Origin: Anaeramoeba ignava
Lineage: Eukaryota > Metamonada > Anaeramoebidae
Assembly: GCA_028826165.1 (NCBI GenBank)
Contig: JAPDFW010000120.1
Coordinates: forward strand, 1-64,000
Length of the DNA stretch: 64,000 nt
Direction: 5' to 3'
The position numbers and the translations under genes are program-made. Within the stretch, counting starts at the first letter, position 1, and the number at the start of each line of letters is the position of its first letter. This document shows, one piece after another, positions 1 to 9,963 of the stretch. The notes beneath the pieces are model-generated. The model did not search any database and was not told the DNA's origin. It was given only the letters and a program-made list of their open reading frames with translations.

Positions 1-693
1 CATCAAAAACAAAATTACGTTCACCAAAAAGCAATAGCATCAACATAATCAACAGAAGAATCATTACAAACTTTTTCAAAGCAGAAATACCATGATCAAT
101 AGTATCAAACTTAGAATAACGAATTTTAACATAAGGATAATAATCAACCAACTCAAGTTTAACAAGAGTTAAAATAGCAAAAGAACCATGACTTCCAGAA
201 ATAGAATAAAATAAATCTGAATTATTATAAGGAGAAGTAATATTAACACAATCTCCATTTCCTAAAACACATTCCATTTCAATAACACTCCTATCAAATA
301 ACCCATATTTAAATGAAGAACTTTCTATTCCACTTCCTTGAATTATGTTCCTCCTACTGTGATTCCTTTAAATTCAGGAATCACTTTTGGAATCAAATTA
401 TAATATTTAGTGAATCTCACTATTTTTTCCATCGTCACTCTTGGTTCAACAATAATCGTTTTTTCTTTAATATCAATACTAATTATCTTGTCTAATTTGG
501 ATATATCAATTTTATTATGCTCTTCCCTTATATTTATCTTCTCTAGTAATGTGTGATTTTCCTTTTGATCTTCCAAGTACAATTTTTGAATTTGTTTTTT
601 CTTTTGTTTTTCTTCTTATTTTTTTTTGTATTTCTTTTATTTCTTTTTCATGTTTTTTTCGTTTTCATCATAAAAATCTTTATAAAAATTCAT
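1..693 (-). pseudogene. Delta(24)-sterol reductase (DHCR24)-like FAD enzyme, N-terminal part, frame-broken and cut by window edge
   Basis: The minus strand encodes the FAD-binding (PCMH-type) half of a DHCR24/DIMINUTO-like oxidoreductase, which reduces the C24 double bond of sterols. Reading across frames gives an N-terminus from an ATG at 693, then a segment with GRSKG...TREDKYK, then IISIDIKEKTIIVEPRVTM and PEFKGITVGG, then QGSGIESSSFKYG, then NNSDLFYSISGSHGSFAILT. These follow the family order, including the flavin-binding GSGIESS motif. The reading frame changes at about 655, 530, 338, 62 and 20. Three or four of these look like one-base length changes in A, T or G runs. The gene is therefore either a decayed copy or a good gene with consensus errors. 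The C-terminal half lies left of base 1. The family assignment is good; whether the gene works cannot be told from sequence. Confidence 0.7.
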
Positions 694-1032
694 TTGGGTA
701 TAATTCGATTTATTAAGAATAATAAAATATCTTTAAAAATATTAATAAAACAATAAAAAAATAAATAAAAATAATTCTTTTAAAATCATTTATTAAAAAA
801 AAAGAAAAATGAATTTTTAACAATTTTTAAATTTTAAAAATTTGTTTTGTGAAAGAAAGAGGAGAAAAAAATTTAAAAGGAAAAAAAACAATAATTTGTT
901 TCCATTTTCTTATTTTCTTATTTAAAAAGAAATTTCCTCTATTTTGTTATTTTTGTTTTTTTTTAAAGTAATAAATCAGAATTCTAAATAAAAAAATAAA
1001 TAAAAATTAATTTAAATTTTTAATTTAAATAT
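694..1032. other. AT-rich spacer without a recognisable gene
   Basis: This stretch holds A and T homopolymers only. It lies between the divergent-side 5' end of the DHCR24-like gene and the 3' end of the ArfGAP gene. I see no ORF, RNA gene or conserved motif in it. Confidence 0.6.
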
Positions 1033-4000
1033 TTAATTTGAATATTTTTTAAATACTTTAGTTTTATTTGAATTATTAAAATAGTTAGAAGAATTAACCA
1101 TATTGTTTCCAAATGAATTATTTCCAAACGCAATATCATCAAAAGCAGAAGTATTATTTGAAGTAAAATTTGAATTATTGTTTGCAAAAGAGGTATTATA
1201 ACCAGAATTGAAACCAGAATTAAAACCAGAATTACCACCAAAATTACCACCAAAGTTATTAGATTGATTCCCAAAGAGTTGTTGAATCCAAAACCTGAAT
1301 TGAAACCTTGATTTGAGTTTCCAAACCTGAATTAAAGCCCTCGAATTTTGAAAAACCAATATTTCCATTTCCAAATCCAATTCCTTGATTTAAGTTTTTT
1401 TCGTTTTTGTCTTTGATTTTTGACTGGTTTTTTTCTTGCTTCTTGTTACTCGATTTGCACTTTGTTGATTCATTATAGGTTGTGTTGTTGGGAACTTATT
1501 CGGTGAATCAAACATTGAGAGAATTAAATTTTTCTTTTGATTATTTTGTTGATTTACTCCAAAAGTTGGTTGTGTAGGTTCTAATAGAATTAATGAATCT
1601 GCATTGTTTTGCATTGAATTTTGTTGTGATTTAAGTTGTGATATATTTGGTTCTGATCTTCTTTGTGCTAATAAATACAATTTAAAATGAATTTTTTTAA
1701 TTTTCAAAATTTTAATTTCAAAATGAATTTTAATTTTAATTTTAATTTTAATTTTAATTTTAATTTTAATTTTAATTTTAATTTTAATTTTATAAATGAA
1801 TTTTAATTTTAATTTCAAACCATGATTCATTGATAAATCAGTAAATTCATTCTATTTTGTTTTTTTTTAAAAATTTAATTTTAAAATTAATTTTAATTTT
1901 CTTTTAAATTATATTTTTTTTACCATTAAATTAAATGTATTATTTGGTTGAGTACTATTTGATCTTTCTTGAGAATTATCTTTAAAATTTACCCTTTTAA
2001 ATTAATAAATATTTTTCAAAAATAAATTTAAAAAAAAAATAAATATAAACATAAATATAAAACAATATTAAAAATTTAATATTAAATCAAATTTTAAATA
2101 TAAATATAAATATAAATATAAATATAAAAATTACAAAGTTTCTTTTTGATTTTGAATTTTATCATTAGTTTCTTGATTTGAAACAGGTTTTTTAAGAACA
2201 ATTTTCTTTTTTGGTTTTTGAGATTTTTTTGAGTCTGAAACTTTAGAAGGAGATTTTCTTGTATGAATTTTCTTTTTAGGTCTATTTTTCTTTTTTTTTT
2301 GAATATAAAGTTTTCTTTCATATTTATCTCTAATAAATTTTTCCAAACTAAACATATCAGAAGAATTAGGTCTTTTAAACCCTGAAGGCAACTTTGCTTC
2401 CCAGTATTCATTTGCTTTCTCATTTCCTATGCTCTTTGCTGTATCGTATTGTTCACGTGTCCATGTATCTAATGTTACTGATCTTACTTGTGATATGTGT
2501 ACTCCCATCGCTCTATGTATTCCACTACAATTTATACATACAAATATCCCTAAATTAACACTCGCCCATCTTGGTCCTTTTATTTTTTTATTTCAATTTT
2601 AATTTTCATTTTAATTTTAATTTTATAAATGAATTTTAATTTTAATTTTATAAATGAATTTTTATTTTAATTTTAATTTTAATTTTAATTTTAATTTTAA
2701 TTTTAATTTTAATTTTAATTTTAATTTAAATTTTAATTTTAATTTTAATTTTAATTTTAATTTTAATTTTAATTTTAATTTTAATTTTAATTTTCATTTT
2801 TAATTTTAATTTTTAATTTTAATTTTGATTTTTAATTTTAATTTAAATTTTAATTTTATAAATGAATTTTGAATTTTAATAATTTTCATTTTAATTTTAA
2901 TTTTAATTTTAATTTTTAATTTTAATTTTAATTTTAATTTTAATTTTAATTTTAATTTTAATTTTAATTTTTAATTTTAATTTTTAATTTTAATTTTAAT
3001 TTTAATTTTAATTTTAATTTTAATTTTAATTTTAATTTTGTGTTAAATTAAATTGATTTATTTCATGTTTTGAATTAATTTTAATTTTAATTTAAACTTG
3101 ATTTTAATTTTAATTTTAATTTTAATTTAAATTTTAATTTTAATATTTTAATTTTAATTTTTAATTTTTAATTTTAATTTTAATTTAAATTTTAATTTTA
3201 AATTTTAATTTTAAATTTTAATTTTAATTTTAATTTTAATTTTAATTTTAATTTTTAATTTTAATTTTAATTTTAATTTTAATTTTTAATTTTAATTTTT
3301 AATTTTAATTTTAATTTTAATTTTTAATTTTAATTTTAATTTTAATTTTTAATTTTAATTTTAATTTTTAATTTTAATTTTAATTTTAATTTTAATTTTT
3401 AATTTTAATTTTAATTTTTAATTTTAATTTTAATTTTAATTTTAATTTTTAATTTTAATTTTAATTTTTAATTTTAATTTTAATTTTAATTTTAATTTTA
3501 ATTTTAATTTTAATTTTAATTTTAATTTTAATTTTAATTTTAATTTTAATTTTAATTTTTAATTTTAATTTTAATTTTTAATTTTTAATTTTAAATTTTA
3601 ATTTTAATTTTAATTTTAAATTTTAATTTTAATTTTAATTTTAAATTTTAATTTTAATATTAATTTAAATTTTAATATTAATTTTAATTTTAATTTTAAT
3701 TTTAATTTTAATTTTAATTTTAATTTTCAAAATGAATTTTTGTGTTGTTAAATTAAATTGATTTATTTCATGTTTTTGAATTAATTTTAAATTTAATTTT
3801 AAATAAATTAAACTTTTGATCAATTTATAAATTTAAATTTAAAATTTTTTAATTTTTTTTTGGTTTTTTATTGATTTGATGAAAAAAAAAATATTTATTA
3901 TTATTTCAAATTATTTTTTAATTTTGAAAATAAATTAAAAAACGTTTTATTTATTCAATTTAATTTCAATTTAATTTAATTACCAGGTGTTTTACAATCT

Positions 4001-4065
4001 GCACAATATCTGTTTTCAGGAAGTTTAAGAAGTGCTTCAAGTTCTTTACTATCTGGTTTACTCAT
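1033..4065 (-). CDS. ArfGAP-domain protein with basic linker and FG/Asn-rich tail (AGFG/SMAP-like), frame-broken at the 3' end
   Basis: Proposed exons on the minus strand are 4065-3984, 2576-2135, 1993-1924 and 1667-1033. Exon 1 and exon 2 join across a 1.4-kb intron to rebuild an ArfGAP zinc finger: NRYCADCKTP, then GPRWASVNLGIFVCINCSGIHR, the C-x2-C-x16-C-x2-C pattern. It is followed by MGVHISQVRSVTLDTW and EKANEYWEAKLP, typical of GTPase-activating proteins for Arf in vesicle traffic. A lysine-rich linker follows. The tail is full of FGN and NNF units, as in AGFG-type ArfGAPs. The last exon is not in one frame: breaks at about 1400, 1312 and 1262 are each repaired by adding one base to an A or T run, and exon 3 to exon 4 is also off by one. 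The tail reading is therefore a composite. Confidence 0.75.
2577..3983. repeat. Giant intron made of (TTTTAA)n-type repeats
   Basis: The intron between ArfGAP exons 1 and 2 is about 1.4 kb. It is almost entirely TTTTAA units with frequent one-base slips (TTTTTAA, TTTAAA). A near-identical element at about 3030 and 3740 (AAATTAAATTGATTTATTTC) brackets part of the tract, suggesting internal duplication. Most other introns here are 50-100 bp. Confidence 0.85.
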
Positions 4066-4175
4066 TATAAAAATTATTTTTAAAAAAAAAAATGAAAAAA
4101 AAAAATGAAAAAAATTTTAATTTAATTTTTTCTCATTTTAAAAATTAAAAAATTAAAAAAGAAATAATTTATTTT

Positions 4176-5274
4176 TTAATCTTTTTTAATCCAAAGTTTT
4201 TTAATTTCTAAATCTTTTTCTTCTTCTCTTTTCTTTAATAATTCATCAATTTTAATTTGAATTTCTTTAAAAGTAGATTCAACATTATTATTATTAGAAT
4301 CAATAACCTAAAAAAATAAATTAAAACAAATCAAAATTAAATTAAAAAAAAAGATGAAAAAAAAAGTGTCAAAAAAATTACTTTCCATAAATCATCTTTT
4401 AATTTATCAAATTGTTTTGAAACTTGAGATTGAAATGTTAATTTTTCATATCTTTCTTCTCCATAAGAACTTCTATTTTGTGCTTCTTTTGGATCTAAAT
4501 CTAAATAAATAACAACATCTGGTGAAATTAATCCAGAATCTGTTGATTTACACCATTCTAAATCTAATCCTTTTGCTGAAGAATATGCTACTCCAGAAAA
4601 TGCATATCTATCACAAACAATATTAATTCCACTTTCTAATTTATTTTGAAGAAGTTTACTAAATTTTGAAAAAACAAAATAATTTTAATTTTATATTTAT
4701 ATTTATATTTATATTTATATTTATATTTATATTTATAATTATATTTATATTTATATTTATATTTATATTTATATTTATATTTATATTTATATTTATATTT
4801 ATATTTATATTTATATTTATATTTATATTTATATTTATATTTATATTTATATTTATATTTATATTTATATTTATATTTATATTTATATTTATATTTATAT
4901 TTATATTTATATTTATATTTATATTTATATTTATTTTTATATTTATATTTATATTTATATTTATATTTATATTTATATTTATATTTATATTTATATTTAT
5001 AATTTGTGTATTTGATATTGAAATTAACTTTTTCCCATCTATCTGCTGAGAATAATAAATGAATTGCTTGATCACTTTTTTCACTTTGATTTTTTAAATA
5101 ATTATCAATTAATTTTCCAATATCTCCATTTCTATCTGGATATTTCCATTGTTCAATTTTTTCATTTTTTTTAATTAAATATTCATAAATTTTTTGGCAT
5201 TGTGTTGATTTTCCTGATCTATCAATTCCTTCAATAACAATAAATAATCCTCTTTTTTTCAATTTAATTTCCAT
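4176..5274 (-). CDS. Thymidylate (dTMP) kinase
   Basis: This enzyme phosphorylates dTMP to dTDP for DNA synthesis. Exons are 5274-5029, about 4658-4382 and 4307-4176, about 218 residues in total, the usual size for the family. Exon 1 carries the P-loop (IEGIDRSGKSTQ) and the WKYPDR and LFSADRWE motifs. Exon 2 carries VCDRYAFSGVAYS and LEWC, typical of eukaryotic dTMP kinases. Intron 1 is about 370 bp of (TATTTA)n. The only canonical donor (GTTAAT at 5028) and acceptor (AG at 4659) leave exon 2 one base out of frame. Either one base is wrong in the AAAAA run at the donor or the boundary is unusual. The start ATG lies directly before a basic N-terminus leading into the P-loop strand. Confidence 0.9.
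4684..5003. repeat. (TATTTA)n intron tract
   Basis: About 320 bp of nearly perfect TATTTA hexamers lie inside intron 1 of the dTMP kinase gene. All three frames are open for long stretches, which explains spurious (Ile-Phe)n, (Tyr-Lys)n and (Asn-Ile)n ORFs on both strands. Confidence 0.95.
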
Positions 5275-5376
5275 TTATTTTATTTTATTGAAAAATGAAA
5301 AAAATGAAAAAAATGAAAAAAAATTTAATTTTGTTTTTAATTTAAAAATCAATTTACAAATCTAAAATTAAAAAAT

Positions 5377-7023
5377 TTAAAAATTATCTTCTTTTAATTC
5401 TCTTTCTAAAATTAATTTGCATTTTTCTAATAATCTTCTTGATTTTCTTTTCATTTCATTTGCTAAATTAATAATTTTATCATTAGGATTATGAATAGAA
5501 TTATGAATAGAATTATGAATAGGATTTAAAGAAGATTTAGAAACTTGATTATAAGGATAAAGATTAGAAGAAAAAGGATCATAATATTGATTTATATTTT
5601 GATTTATATTTTGATTTTGATTTATATTTTGATTTATATTTTGATTTTGATTTTGATATTGATTTTGATTTTGATTTTGATTTTGATTTTGATTTTGATT
5701 TTGATTTTGATTTATATTTTGATTTTGATTTTATGATTTTGATTTTGATTTTGATTTTGATTTTGATTTTGATTTTGATTTTGATTTTGATTTTGATTTT
5801 GATTTTGATTTTGATTTTGATTTTTGATTTTGATTTTGATTTTGATTTTGATTTTGATTCATATTTTGATTTTGATTTATATTTTCATTTTGATTTATAT
5901 TTTCATTTTGATTTTGATTTTGATTTTGATTTATATTTTGATTTTGATTTTGATTTTTGATTTTGATTTTGATTTTGATTTTGATTTTGATTTTGATTTT
6001 GATTTTGATTTTGATTTTGATTTTGATTTTGATTTATATTTTGATTTTGATTTTGATTTATATTTTGATTTTGATTTTGATTTTGATTTTGATTTTGATT
6101 TTGATTTTGATTTTGATTTTGATTTTGATTTTGATTTTGATTTTGATTTTGATTTTGATTTTGATTTATATTTTGATTTATATTTTGATTTATATTTTGA
6201 TTTTGATTTTGATTTTGATTTTGATTTTTATATTGATTTATATTTTGATTTATATTTTGATATTGATTTTCATATCGATTTTCATATTGATTTTCATATC
6301 GATTTTGATATTGATTCATATTTTCATATCGATTTTCATATTGATTTGGTTTTTGAAATAGGTTTTGATACAAAGAATCAACTGATAAAGAAGATTGAGA
6401 CTTCAAAGAACCATCTTCAAGTGCAAACAAATAATCTCTATAAATTGTATCTGTAAAATTCATACTATCAGTTCTTGTAACTTCCATTGTTGACATACTT
6501 TTAATTGTATTTTCATTTTCATTCAAACTTTTCTTATAAAACGGATAAACTTCATAAAAAAAAGTTAAAGATCCAAATTCATTGTTTGGTTGATTCAAAT
6601 GAAAAATAGGGACTCTCATTCTTTTTGCTTTTTGGTTTTGAAAGCCTCTTATTATTAAATAAGAAATCCAACAAATTTCCTCCTCTCCAATATCCTATTT
6701 CTTCATCTTGCAAAGAACTTTTTTTAACTTCAATTTTTGCTTCTTTTATTAAGTTAATTTTCCTTATTAATTTTAATTCAAATGCTGATGTTTCTAACGC
6801 TTTCTTTTATTTTTTTGAATCCCAATTTGCGGGAAAATCAAGTTGAAAAATAACTTCATCATTTAAAAAATCAACTTCTTTTGATTCTTGTTTTGAACAT
6901 GTTTTTGCTGATGTTTGTCCAACATTTACTTCAAATTGTAATAAAGATGGAATTTTTGTTTTGAATGATTTTATATTTAATTGGAAAAATAAAATACTTA
7001 AAACAAACACAAGGATTATTCAT
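5377..7023 (-). pseudogene. C2-like protein with long (Asn-Gln)n insert, several frame breaks
   Basis: Read from an ATG at 7023, the minus strand gives a hydrophobic start, then SLLQFEVNVGQT, then DEVIFQLDFPANW, then ALETSAFELKLIRK, then EFGSLTFFYEVYPFY. This alternation of beta strands resembles a C2 domain, possibly of the N-terminal C2 (EEIG1/EHBP1) kind, but I cannot name it firmly. A long Asn-Gln-Tyr run follows (about 6300-5590). The end is a short basic helical tail (NEMKRKSRRLLEKCKLILER) stopping at 5377. Lesions are a frame change near 7008, an in-frame TAA at 6807-6809, a frame change near 6600, and slips inside the repeat at about 5955, 5820 and 5735. It could be a pseudogene or a mis-assembled gene. 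Confidence 0.45.
5581..6350. repeat. (TTTTGA)n tract, coding as (Asn-Gln)n on the minus strand
   Basis: About 770 bp of TTTTGA hexamers are interspersed with TTTATA and TTTTCA variants. On the minus strand the frame used by the flanking coding sequence reads Asn-Gln, with Tyr, Ile and Glu variants. Single-base slips inside the tract shift that frame. Confidence 0.9.
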
Positions 7024-7112
7024 TATAATTTTATATTTTTTAAAAAATTTTAAAAAAAAATGAAAAATTTTAATTTCATTTTTTTTTTACTTTTTTATTC
7101 AAAAAATTTATA

Positions 7113-7529
7113 ATGGAAACTAAAAAAGATGAATTTAAAAAATATCTTGATAGAACTGGAGTAATTGATGCCTTAACAAAAGGTTTATAAAAATAATCAA
7201 AAATGAAATAAGAATTTAAACTGAAAATTTCTTTTAAATTTATTAATATTTTTTTAGCTTTGGTTTCACTTTATGAACAACCAGAAAAACCAGAAGAAGC
7301 AATTGAGTTTGTTTTATTCTTTTTAATTTAAAAACAAATTTTTGATTTAAGTTTATTTAAAATTCATTTCATTTTAAAAATAATTAGATATATTCAAAAA
7401 TATATGGGTGGATCAAATATAGAAAATATTCAAAAAGAAAAAACAGAATTATTAAAAAGAAATGAAGCACTTGAAAAAGAAGTTAAACAATTAAGAGAAA
7501 AATTAAAAAAATATGAATCAAAAAATTGA
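7113..7529 (+). CDS. MYCBP (AMY-1)-like small coiled-coil protein
   Basis: Three exons, 7113-7182, 7258-7306 and 7388-7529, join in frame to a protein of 86 residues. It contains FKKYLDRTGVIDALTKALV, LYEQPEKPEEAIEYI, and a C-terminal leucine/glutamate/lysine coiled coil. The c-Myc-binding protein family has the same order: a short helix, the LYEEPEKP loop, then a coiled coil, with about 100 residues. In animals MYCBP binds Myc and AKAPs and is found with cilia and mitochondria; its role here is unknown. Introns are 75 and 81 bp with GTTTAT and GTTTGT donors. This gene is too fragmented for a simple ORF scan and is assigned from the spliced product. Confidence 0.88.
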
Positions 7530-7612
7530 AGAAAAAAAAAGAAATAAAATTTTAATTTCCTTTTTATTTTTCTTTCTTTTTTAAAATTAAAATCCAAATA
7601 AAAAAAATTTTT

Positions 7613-9595
7613 TTAATCTTTTTTATACCAAAATTTTTGATTAATTCTTTTAAATGTAATTAAATGATATTCTAATAAATTATTTGGACTTAATTCGAAA
7701 TGATCAATTAATTCTTCCAAATCATAAAAAATTTCAGAAAGATTTGAAAAATCAATTTTATCAGTATAAATAAATTTAATAAGATTTTCAATAGTTTTAT
7801 GATTTGATTTATCAAGTTTAATTTGAATTTCTTCTTTTTGATTAAATGAGGAAATGATTTCTCGAAATGATTTTGAACGAGCAAATAAAATTTCTTTATG
7901 AACTTTAATCTCTTCATTTTTTTCTGTTAAAATAACACAATTTGTTTCTTGATTTGAATATAATTTTTTTAAATCATGAACAATTCCTTTTCTATAACAT
8001 TTCTGATAAAAACATTTTTTATTTGGAATTCCTTCAATTAATTTTGATGCATTTCCAAATAAAATATCTGAATTATTAACATTTCCTGAATAAATCCATT
8101 CCAAAAAATCTTGAATATCTTCCGTTTCATTTTCTTTGAAAAAATTTTCAAATTGTTGAAATATAACATTTCTACTTCTTAAAATTGATTTATGAAGATG
8201 ATATTCATTTCCATTTTTATCCTTAATAAAAAAATCACTGATTATTTTTCCTTCATTTAATAAAAAATGGAGATCTTGATTAATTTGATTAAATCTTGGA
8301 ATTAACATTTTCATTTCTAAATTATCAATTTTGATTTGATCTAAAACTTTCTATAAAATTATAATTATAAAATTTAAATAAATTCAAATTAAAAATAAAA
8401 ATTTTTACTTGAATAAATTGATAATTGCAAAAATTAAGAAATAATTTTAAACGATCCAAATCATTTGAATTGAAAACAAGTGGAAAACAATCTAAAGTAA
8501 CATTAGCTCCATAAATTAATAATAATTTCAGAATTTCATTAATAGGATAATAATAAGAAGTGTATTTTAAACAATAAACTAAAGGAATTTCCGTTTTCTT
8601 TATAAAATATAAAAAATTTAATTTTGATATTATTATTATTTTGTTTAAAAATCAAATATTTTTTAATCTACATTTGGTAAATTAGGATCAGCTCCTTTTT
8701 CTAATAAAAATTCAATTAAATTAGGTTGAGGTTGATAAGATAATGATGTTAATAAAGCTGTATTCCCCTTAAAATTTTTGAAAATAATTTTTAAATTTAA
8801 TTTTCTTTTATTTTAATTTAATTTTTTACATTCTAAATTTTTGAAATTATTATTTAATAATAAAAATAATTAATTTTGATTTTTCTTTTACATCATCTTT
8901 TTCATTAATATCTACTCCTAATTTTAAGAAAATATCAATAACATTTTTAATATCAAAATTATAATCATAATAAATATTATAAATAAGAGGTGTTTTTCCC
9001 TAATAAAAAATTTAATAAAAAACTTTTCCAATTCCTTTTTTTTTTTAAATTTAAAAATTTTTTACAGATTGTTTCTTTTTTAAAATTTAAATTAAATTAA
9101 ATTAAATAAGTATTTTGTTTTTAGATATTTTTTTGAATATATTTCTAAAATGTACTTCTGATAAAGAATGTCCATTTTCAAGTAATAATTTTATTCCTTG
9201 AGTTGATACATTAAAAAATAAAGAAAAATTATCAAAAACAACTTGTGATTCTTCTTCAGAAATTGTTAAATTTCTATTATTCCATGTTCCAGTTGTTTCC
9301 CAATTAAAATTTCCATTTGCTTTTTTAATAACATATTTATATTGAATTTTAATTGAAGAAGGAAGAAAAACTTTAACTTTCCAAATTGGAAATCTTTTTT
9401 AAATTTTTTTTAATTTTAAATTTAAATTTTTTCTTAATTAAAAAAAAATATTTACAATTTTGAATTTGTTTTTAATTCCATTCCTTTTTCAGGTTTCCAA
9501 AAACCAAATTCTAAAATATTTCCTGTTATTAGAATTGAATCACCTGGATTTGTATATTTATAATGATAATAAAAAGTAACTTCAGTAAAATTCAT
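7613..9595 (-). CDS. CBM20 starch-binding, ankyrin and BTB protein
   Basis: Seven exons join in one frame: 9595-9456, 9393-9156, 9074-9066, 8999-8892, 8767-8672, 8597-8409 and 8350-7613, giving about 505 residues. The first 85 residues look like a CBM20 domain (PGDSILITGNILEFGFW, FPIWKVKVFLP, IQYKYVIKK, NRNLTI), which binds starch or glycogen. Ankyrin repeats follow (GKTPLIYNI, GNTALLTSL, FLLEKGADPNLPN). Then come BTB-like segments (HKEILFARSKSFREIISSF), usually adaptors for cullin-3 ligases or homotypic contacts. The 9-nt exon is inferred: without it the open exon before it runs into a stop, and with it the loop length before GKTPL matches the next repeat. A function linking polysaccharide to a BTB adaptor is inference. 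Confidence 0.75.
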
Positions 9596-9671
9596 TTTTT
9601 AAAAAAAAGAAAAAAAATAAATTCAAAAAATATTTTTTTCATTTTTTTCATTTTTAAATTTTAAATTTTAA

Positions 9672-9938
9672 ATGAATTCTGAAAAAGAAAAATCACAAAA
9701 TCAAAATTTAATTGAAAAAGCTAAAACATTTTTAGGTAAATCAATTATGATTTCTTTAAAAGATCAAAGAAGAATTGCTGGAACTTTTGAATGTTTTGAT
9801 AAACAAGGAAATATTGTTGTTTCAAATGCAGCTGAAGAATCTAAAATGAAAAGTGGTGATTTTCTTCGTAGAAAAATTGGAAATGTTATTATTCCTTATG
9901 ATTTTATTGAAAATTGTTTTGCTCAAAAAAATTTATAA
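9672..9938 (+). CDS. LSm-domain protein, possibly NatC subunit Naa38 (LSMD1)
   Basis: The protein has 88 residues and a single exon. It contains the Sm1 motif (LGKSIMISLKDQRRIAGTFECFDKQGNIV) and a short Sm2 strand (IGNVIIPYDFIENC). The Sm1 loop with a CFDK core and the short length fit the Naa38/LSMD1 group, an auxiliary subunit of N-terminal acetyltransferase C. A spliceosomal or mRNA-decay LSm cannot be excluded, because the Sm2 RNA-binding RG motif is not clear. It starts 76 bp from the divergent CBM20-ankyrin-BTB gene, so the two may share a promoter region. Confidence 0.75.
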   Translation: MNSEKEKSQNQNLIEKAKTFLGKSIMISLKDQRRIAGTFECFDKQGNIVVSNAAEESKMKSGDFLRRKIGNVIIPYDFIENCFAQKNL

Positions 9939-9963
9939 ATCAATAAAACAATAAAACCATAAA

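Noticed and set aside
2577-3983. CRISPR array or telomere-like repeat
   Set aside because: The tracts have a 6-bp period without unique spacers, occur in introns with consensus splice ends, and are not G-rich.
6807-6809. In-frame TAA in the C2-like gene as a sign of stop-codon reassignment
   Set aside because: Intact genes here (RPC4, eIF3e, RasGEF, receptors) all end at TAA with no further conserved sequence, so TAA is a normal stop.
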